A DNA stretch of 64,000 bases, taken from the NCBI GenBank assembly GCA_025677825.1, contig JAIXMO010000075.1:38195-102194 (forward strand). The letters are read 5' to 3'. A model generated the notes under the pieces. It saw only the letters and a program-made list of their open reading frames with translations, was not told where the DNA came from and ran no database searches. How positions within the stretch are numbered: position 1 is the first letter of the stretch; each line of letters begins with the position of its first letter. Below, piece after piece: positions 58,401-64,000 of this stretch. The position numbers and the translations under genes were made by a program. Source of the DNA: Helicostylum pulchrum (Eukaryota; Mucoromycota; Mucoromycetes; Mucorales; Mucoraceae).

Positions 58401-58705
58401 TCTTACTTTAACATTCGTAGTCTTGGAGAATAAATAGCACTCCATCTAAAACCAAAATAATCTTTTAGTAGTGTAATAAAAATAAAATAAAAGAGATCTC
58501 TTTTTTACCTCACTCTTAAGAAGCAAAATAATAAGAAACATAAAGAGCCAACAGTTGTACATAAGACAAGTTGTGTTTGAAAACCAGTAGGTGATTTTGC
58601 ATTTTGAGCTGGTGAGCCAGGTAGAGGCTCTTCGTCGTCACATAGGAAACGAAATATACCTATACAAGGAAACGCAGCAAGTAAGGAAGTACCTTCACTT
58701 GTCAT
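55423..58705 (-). CDS. CSC1: CSC1/OSCA-like stress-gated calcium-permeable channel
   Basis: About six exons encode roughly 950 residues. The N-terminus has the first membrane helix (LVLCTTVGSLCFLLFCFLRV), then WSAIYSPRLRML and FGWIIPLLKT, typical of the family. Next come two helices, and a large cytosolic loop with LLITGIPAYLRSDRKLADYF, GFVTYEE and RAQLAPEPRDVLWENI. The conserved C-terminal pore block includes NYLSALTSPKSL, IVAGFIPTLGVVLFFSVLP, and CKTPRDYAEVLAPRMYNYGW, then several helices. The tail is hydrophilic and acidic (QEEDDGGQTDEEEDEDNT). OSCA/TMEM63/CSC1 proteins are osmo- or mechanosensitive cation channels of the plasma membrane or vacuole (family knowledge). An about 25-residue Asn/Thr-rich insert in the first extracytoplasmic loop (NGTDPDTPHND) may be glycosylated. 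Confidence 0.93.
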
Positions 58706-59328
58706 TTGCTGCTTTTTTTTTTATAGTATAGAATAGGTTAAAAGAAGAAACTAAAAAATTGTAAAACGGTTATTTTTTTGTGTTTGTATCATTGATCGGG
58801 CAATACGGGGTTTCAATGCTAAAGTCACACATTGTACAAAGTAAAAAGAGGATAATCAAAATGTATCATAACATGGTTTTTGGCTCGCAATGGAGTCACT
58901 TTTTTTAGTAGTTGAATTTTTTCTTAACAGTTAAAGAAAATAGGTCTGGGCCGCAAGAAAAAAAAAATCGGGATAACCAATATAAAAATTTAAGTTTTCT
59001 TCTGAAAGAAGTATATTCATTTTGAAATTCCCGCCCACTTTGCTGACATTTGTGATGGCCCAGAACAAGTATGCAGGTTCTTTATTTTAAGCGTTTGGGT
59101 GTAGTAAGGTACTTGTTGCTTCAACTTGTATCGTACAAGCTCCTTTTTATACTAATAAAGACCAAGTTGAACGCACCAAAAAAACAAGTACGGCACACTT
59201 TTTTTTTATTCATACAAAAAAAAAAAGTATTTATTAAAGAGAGAAATAGAATGCAGCAACTAAGAAAGGAAGAGAGAGAGGGGGGATATAAGTGTTTAAA
59301 TAAAACGGGAGGTAAAGAGTTTCAGAAT
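58706..59328. other. Intergenic region
   Basis: Upstream of CSC1 and downstream of the next minus-strand gene. AT-rich. The plus-strand frame at 59071-59334 has no recognisable content. No gene. Confidence 0.5.
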
Positions 59329-60473
59329 TTATAAGACGAGCTTATGGCTACATTGAATGGAACAGAATCGATAAAGTACAGGAATATGATGGTTTCCTAA
59401 TACGCTTCGCCAAATGACTTGTTCAATATCAGGTATATGAAATAATAATTTACAGTGTTCACAGTGATTGGTTTTGGGTATGGATTGAAATTTTGTCAGG
59501 AGTTCAGTAGGTAAAATACACTGATTGTCTTTAATCAAGTCGTCAGGCTGTGCTAAAAGACTTCGAGTCGAGATCTCTACAAGTGTCGGCTTAGACTGTT
59601 TGCAAACTAGACGGTGTGAATTATCGGTTGGCAATGGTAAGAATGGGTTCGGTAATAAAGAAAGTAGTTCTAGTTTCTTTAATCGTAATAATTCAGCAGG
59701 TATTGATTTCTATATACTTTGTTTAGTCTTTTTTTTCTGTTTTTATTGGTCCTTATAAATTTTTTTACCAATTGGTTATTTCCAAGAGATAGTTCCACCA
59801 AGTTTTCAAGCAGGGCAATTTCTGGCGGAATAGTTGTCAGACGATTATTTCCTTTACGTTTGAGAGAGAATTAGTTAGGATTTAAACAAATACAAAAAAA
59901 AAAGAGGTATTATTTTACTTAGACTTAGCACGGATAAATTTTTTAAACGAAATAAACGCAAGTTTATTGTCTCTATGTAGTTTCCGTACATGAATATCTG
60001 TAAAGCAGCAGTTTTAACTATATCATGATGAACAACAGTAACATATTGTAGTTCTTCGATTTCGTCGGGTATTTCTGTTAATTCTACATGGCTTTTTATA
60101 ATGACTTTTTTTTTAGTAAAAAAGAAAAAAAAGAATTCTTATTACTATACCTTATATCTACTCGCTCAATACCATCATCTATTGTTTTATCGATAGCTTT
60201 ACGTACTTTATCGGAAGGAGTTTCAGTAGTAATAGTAAATTTACGTCTAAATAAATCTCTAGAGTTTATATCCCAGCTTAGGGAATTCATGCGGTTTCTC
60301 TTCCTATCCGATACATCATCCAGAAAATCTTGAGGGTTACTCGTCTTTAGAAAAAATTGTTTACTGGCATCTTGCGAATCGTTCATGAGTGGTAAGTAGT
60401 CTTCATCCTCGGAAGCATCTGTATCCAACCATTCTACTTCATCGCAAAAGTTATCTTGTTGAATACCTAACAT
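59329..60473 (-). CDS. LRR protein with C-terminal Cys4 motif
   Basis: Four exons (first 60473-60151, second from 60091, last ending 59329) encode about 300 residues. The N-terminus is acidic. The repeats read IETINLRLFRLKNLSVLSL, NRLTTIPPEIALLENLVEL and KSIPAELLRLKKLELLSLLP, so there are three to four leucine-rich repeats of the SDS22/Ras-suppressor type. The C-terminus has CEHCKLLFHIPDIEQ and FCSIQCSHKL, a C-x2-C ... C-x4-C arrangement that probably binds zinc. Similar small LRR/zinc proteins are conserved in fungi (impression only). Function is unknown. The third-intron acceptor (AAAG before GAAATAATC) was chosen on phase. Confidence 0.8.
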
Positions 60474-60804
60474 ATATTTATTATATAAAAAGAGAAAGAG
60501 AGAGGAAAGAGAAAGAGAAAAGAGAGGAAAAAAAAAAAGAAGGTTTTTTTTTAATGCGAAGTATTATTTATGTACGAAAAAAGACCTCTTTTTTTTTCAA
60601 CCCCTCTTCTCTTTGCCCCCGGGGCCTATAACCGCACCTTTAAAAAACAAGGAAAAAGTTTTTTTATAATAATTTATTTGCAAATATGATATAGAAAATA
60701 TTTTTTTTTTGTGTGTATTTGTGCGTGTGTGCGTGTGTGTGTACAATTTTTTTTTCGAGTGGTTTATATATAATAACAAGGCTTTTTTTTTTTTCTTCGA
60801 AAAT
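60474..60804. other. Intergenic region
   Basis: A GA-rich stretch (60490-60543), T runs, a GT-rich microsatellite-like stretch (60712-60742) and the 3' end of MBF1. No gene. Confidence 0.5.
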
Positions 60805-61387
60805 TTACTTCTTCTTACCACCGAAAGTTAATGGGTCACCAATGTTCTTTCCTCTCAACTTGATACCAAGAGCACGTTCCATCTTACCAAGAACGTTTTG
60901 GTTAGGAATAGCCTTACCAGATTCGTATTCGTTAACGACTTGAGGCTTTTCGTTAATAACTTGAGCCAAATCCTTTTGAGTCATGGACTTATCTTGACGT
61001 CCCTTTTGAATAGCTTTACCAATAGATACATCAACACGAGGAGGAGGTGCAACATCGTTATCACGATCGAGCTTTGCAATACGACGATGATCAGTATCAG
61101 CGTGACTAGAGTTGGTTAAAGTAGACTTTTTATCAGTAGCGATAGCAACACCAGCCTATAAAAGAGGAGAGAGAAAATTCATTTGTTAGTATTTTATATA
61201 TCGCGAGCTTCATATCTACTACTTACTCTTCTGGCAGCGTTGATTTCAGCATCAGTACGAGTAACCTTGGCCTTTCCAGGGTCACGCTTACGAAGAACAG
61301 TAACAGAATCCCAATCTAAAATAATTTCCCGCGTTTCTTTAATATCTCTTTTTACCCTTTTTTCTTTTTGTTCTTCTTACCAGACAT
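60805..61387 (-). CDS. MBF1: Multiprotein-bridging factor 1
   Basis: Three exons (61387-61381, 61315-61227, 61155-60805) encode about 148 residues. [20 protein letters not shown] is the conserved MBF1 start, with the first intron after seven bases. [20 protein letters not shown] and [20 protein letters not shown] form the helix-turn-helix (cro/C1-type) domain, and [20 protein letters not shown] is the C-terminus. MBF1 bridges TBP and bZIP activators such as Gcn4, and also helps ribosomes resolve collisions without frameshifting (yeast knowledge). Codon use is strongly biased (GGT, GTC, AAG), matching high expression. Confidence 0.95.
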
Positions 61388-62126
61388 TTTTTTTTTGTGT
61401 GTAAGTATATAAAATAACTTGAAGAAGAAAAAGGTAAAAGAAAAACCGCAGCGGTTAAAAATTAAATACCCAAAAAAAAAGGAAAAAAAAAATTATAAAA
61501 ACCACCAATGATATCGCACTCGTCATGAAAGGTCTTGGAAAGCCATGGAAAAAAACTGAAGCGTAGTTTTAATTATAAAAAGAGACGCAGTTTTTCCCTC
61601 AGGTTACATTCAACTGAACCGCAGTAGTTCGTGAGTCCGTGATATATGCGTTTTTCTTTGGCGGTAAAAAAAAACAGGGTTCCATAGAGTTGAAAGAGGA
61701 TCTGAAGAGAGAATATGGTTTGTATTTATAATTTAGTTGATTTTTAAAAAAAAGATACACTAATACAATTACGAAAAAGTGCTTTTTTTTAGCATGATTT
61801 GGTGAATGATAGAGTAAAAAAGTTTGGTCGATAATAATGCTATAGTTATTATAGTATATTGGCTGATATAAAAAGAAGGGGGACCGGGTGTTGACTCATT
61901 CTTTATGCAAGCAGTTGCATTGATGTTTAATTTTTTTGGGGGTGTATAGAGAGAAACCATTGAAAAAGAAACGCAATTGGGGCTAATCGCTGCCACTTCA
62001 AAACCCGTTTGCTTTTATCAAAGCGTAACACCACACCCTTTTTGGTTATTTTTTTTTTTTTCAGTCGCGGCTGTATACTTTTTTTTTCTTCTTCTTCTTC
62101 TCGCAAGTTTTTTTATCTTACTTCAA
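61388..62126. other. Divergent promoter region
   Basis: Shared upstream region of MBF1 (minus) and SNAPC3 (plus). A/T runs and several short frames on both strands, none with supporting context. A pyrimidine-rich leader precedes the SNAPC3 start codon. Confidence 0.5.
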
Positions 62127-63866
62127 ATGACTACACCGAATCAACTAAAGGAATCTTTCCGAGAAGTATTCGAACGACAAAGACTTATCGAAACCGATCC
62201 CGAGTTTATTAAAAAGCGAAAACGATATGAAAATATCGAGTAAGTTTTCTTTTTTTTTTTCTTCTTCTCCTTGTTTAGCAATCGCACTCATTGACGACGT
62301 TACAGTCTTAAATCCAAGCACGATCTAGCAACACTTTCAGAGATCTTTCAAGATCCGGAACTTTTATCGAGTATTACATCGGACGTGTTTTCGCTTCAAG
62401 CACTAAAAGAAAAGGACTCACGGCGCAGATACCCTACAAAGAAACCGCAGGCCAAAGATGTGATCGCGAATCGAGTTATTCCCGATGAAGAACTCGAAAA
62501 AATTTTAAGTCTAGAGCACCAGAATGAAAAAAGTCGTAAGAGAAGGCAGGATACGGAGGAGGAAGAGGATGGATCAGGTCGCAAAAAAGCCCGTGATGGA
62601 GATGGATCAAACTCTGAGTCCGATCAGGAGTCCGTATCGGAAGTGAGTGAACAAATGTCTCAAGAGAAAGGCAAAGGAGAACAAGGATCAGTTTCTTCTT
62701 CTACACCGTCAGAGTCTAATCTGAGCCAGACTACAACCCCAATAAATGTGTATACTTTAAATCTAGCGTTGCCGTCTGCTTGTGTCAATGAGAGTACAGA
62801 TAAATCAAACGAACCAGAGGAGGAGGAAGAGTTTCCGCTAGCAAAAGCGTTAAAGGAAACAGCGGCGTTGTATAAAGAAAGCGTATTAAAGTCAATTGGA
62901 CCCAAGTATTTATATACCTTATTACCAAGGCAATGTGAAATTAATGCGTACAAGTTTGTAAAAGAAGATGTACGTATTTCCCATTTTTTCTTTTTTTTTT
63001 TAAAAAAAAAAAATACTAATATATATATGCTATATATATAAAGTATAACCCATCAAATGTAGATATTGAAGATGAACGTGATTCGTTAGACGATACATTA
63101 ATTACAATTACGATTTACGATGCATCGACAACCGCTAAAAAGTTTCAAGAGATTGAAATATTAGGGTCACAGCGTGTATCCGATTTTAGAGACGCGGTTT
63201 ATTGTTTAAGCGATTTTGTTATGAAAGGAGACAGACTAGGGAAAAATGCAGATGGGCAAGTTATCAATACGCTAGAAAAGAAACTTTCGCCTTCGATGAT
63301 TTATATGGATCACGTATTCTATGTGGATACTCGATTAGAAGCGCATGGTGCGGATTATTACGATGACCTGATCGATAGTTGGCTTGCGAAAAAGGGCGTC
63401 AATAAAAGTGTATTTGCCTATACCAAGAAAAATATGGATGTGCTGTTTCAAGACATTGCGTTAAATCTACATAAACCAGTCGCATTTATTCATCAGGATA
63501 AATGTGAGCACATGCTGATGGTTCAAAGCGTTCGGCTGATTGCCAATAATGAGTTTAGGTCCAAAGATGAGTTCCCAAGAACTACTTATAATCTTAGATA
63601 TGTCCGTTTCAAGTGCTCTATGTGTACAATCTTTCCTGCTACGTAAGTTATTTTAATTTTTTTTTTTAAAAAAACGAATATCGTTTTGTTAATATATATT
63701 TTGTTGTAGTAAAATGACAGAAGAAGAAATCATCAGTGGGTTCTCTCCTTGTTATTATTGCGATAATTGTTTCGAGTCGTTTCGTACCGAAAATACAACT
63801 GTTGTGGAAAAAGAATATTACGGAACCCGAGGCGGCCATATTAAGAAAAAACAATCAAAAGAATAA
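62127..63866 (+). CDS. SNAPC3: snRNA-activating protein complex subunit 3 (SNAP50)-like
   Basis: Four exons (62127-62239, 62306-62969, 63044-63642, 63710-63866) join in phase to 510 residues. A charged N-terminal half carries a KRRQ/KKAR basic patch and a long acidic Ser-rich region. The C-terminal half matches the SNAPC3/SRD2 domain: SQRVSDFRDAVYCLSD, MIYMDHVFYVDTR, FIHQDKCEHMLM, then a zinc-finger-like set CSMC ... CYYCDNC. In animals and plants SNAPc binds the proximal sequence element of snRNA genes and recruits RNA polymerase II or III (family knowledge). The promoter target in this fungus is not visible. The first ATG of the clean frame was chosen, although the same frame stays open upstream through T runs. 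Confidence 0.88.
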
Positions 63867-64000
63867 CTGCATTATTAAAACAGTGTTATATATAGTTTTA
63901 TTTTAGTAAAAACTAGTTAAAGGACGATGCTGTTTTGAACAAGATTCTCTTTTAACAAACTTCAACTTAAAAATAATATAATAAAAATCAATTCCATATG

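Noticed and set aside
61977..62126. N-terminal extension of the SNAPC3 frame
   Set aside because: The upstream part is phenylalanine-rich from T runs with no conserved content, and the ATG at 62127 gives a normal start.
1..64000. CRISPR array, prophage or bacterial operon
   Set aside because: No regularly spaced identical repeats and no bacterial gene order. All well-supported genes are eukaryotic with introns or eukaryotic homologues.

Overview
The window looks like nuclear DNA of an early-diverging filamentous fungus, most likely Mucoromycota (Mucorales-like). The signs are a very AT-rich sequence, genes split by short GT-AG introns (about 50-150 nt), long A or T homopolymers in introns and UTRs, spliceosomal genes on both strands, and a eukaryotic initiator tRNA. 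Homologues are fungal or general eukaryotic (Ert1, Pex10, Snt2, Erg10, Gpt2/Sct1, Gid4, Csc1, Mbf1). No bacterial operons, CRISPR arrays or phage modules are visible. Species cannot be fixed from sequence alone.

Layout: 0.8-4.7 kb holds a GT2-type glycosyltransferase and an Ert1-type Zn2Cys6/PAS regulator. 5-10.6 kb holds an alpha/beta hydrolase gene among decayed repeats and gene relics. 10.6-18.2 kb is a gene-dense plus-strand run: UPF0014 transporter, RING-CH ligase, bZIP factor with a repeated 3' motif, PEX10 and a YTP1-like membrane protein. 18.5-25.4 kb has a large SNT2 chromatin gene, an intronless coiled-coil gene and the ERG10 thiolase. 25.4-27.9 kb is repeat-bearing intergenic DNA. 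27.9-32 kb has TTC36, a degenerate RecQ-like gene and a three-SH3 adaptor. 32-35.8 kb is an accessory stretch with relics, including a probable TnpB/Fanzor-like nuclease remnant. 35.8-47.8 kb is dense again: eS25, an LRR protein, a GPT2-type acyltransferase, an NDUFAF3 homologue, an IRG-like GTPase, GID4 and an F-box protein. 47.8-53.8 kb is a protein-gene desert with one initiator tRNA-Met gene, about 190-bp repeats, an inverted repeat and an abrupt GC-skew reversal. 54-64 kb holds a gene relic, a CSC1 channel, an LRR protein, MBF1 and SNAPC3.

There is no operon-like logic. Themes that recur are carbon-source response (Ert1-type regulator and GID4), lipid and sterol precursors (ERG10, GPT2), and chromatin or RNA polymerase support (SNT2, MBF1, SNAPC3). 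Several convergent pairs end within 12-90 bp of each other. The least ordinary items are the Fanzor-like relic, the IRG-like GTPase, the RecQ homologue lacking its Walker A lysine, the TTCAACAT array after the bZIP gene, the dispersed relic family with a shared promoter-like motif, and the symmetric AT-rich desert. Exon joins were inferred by eye from splice sites and reading phase.
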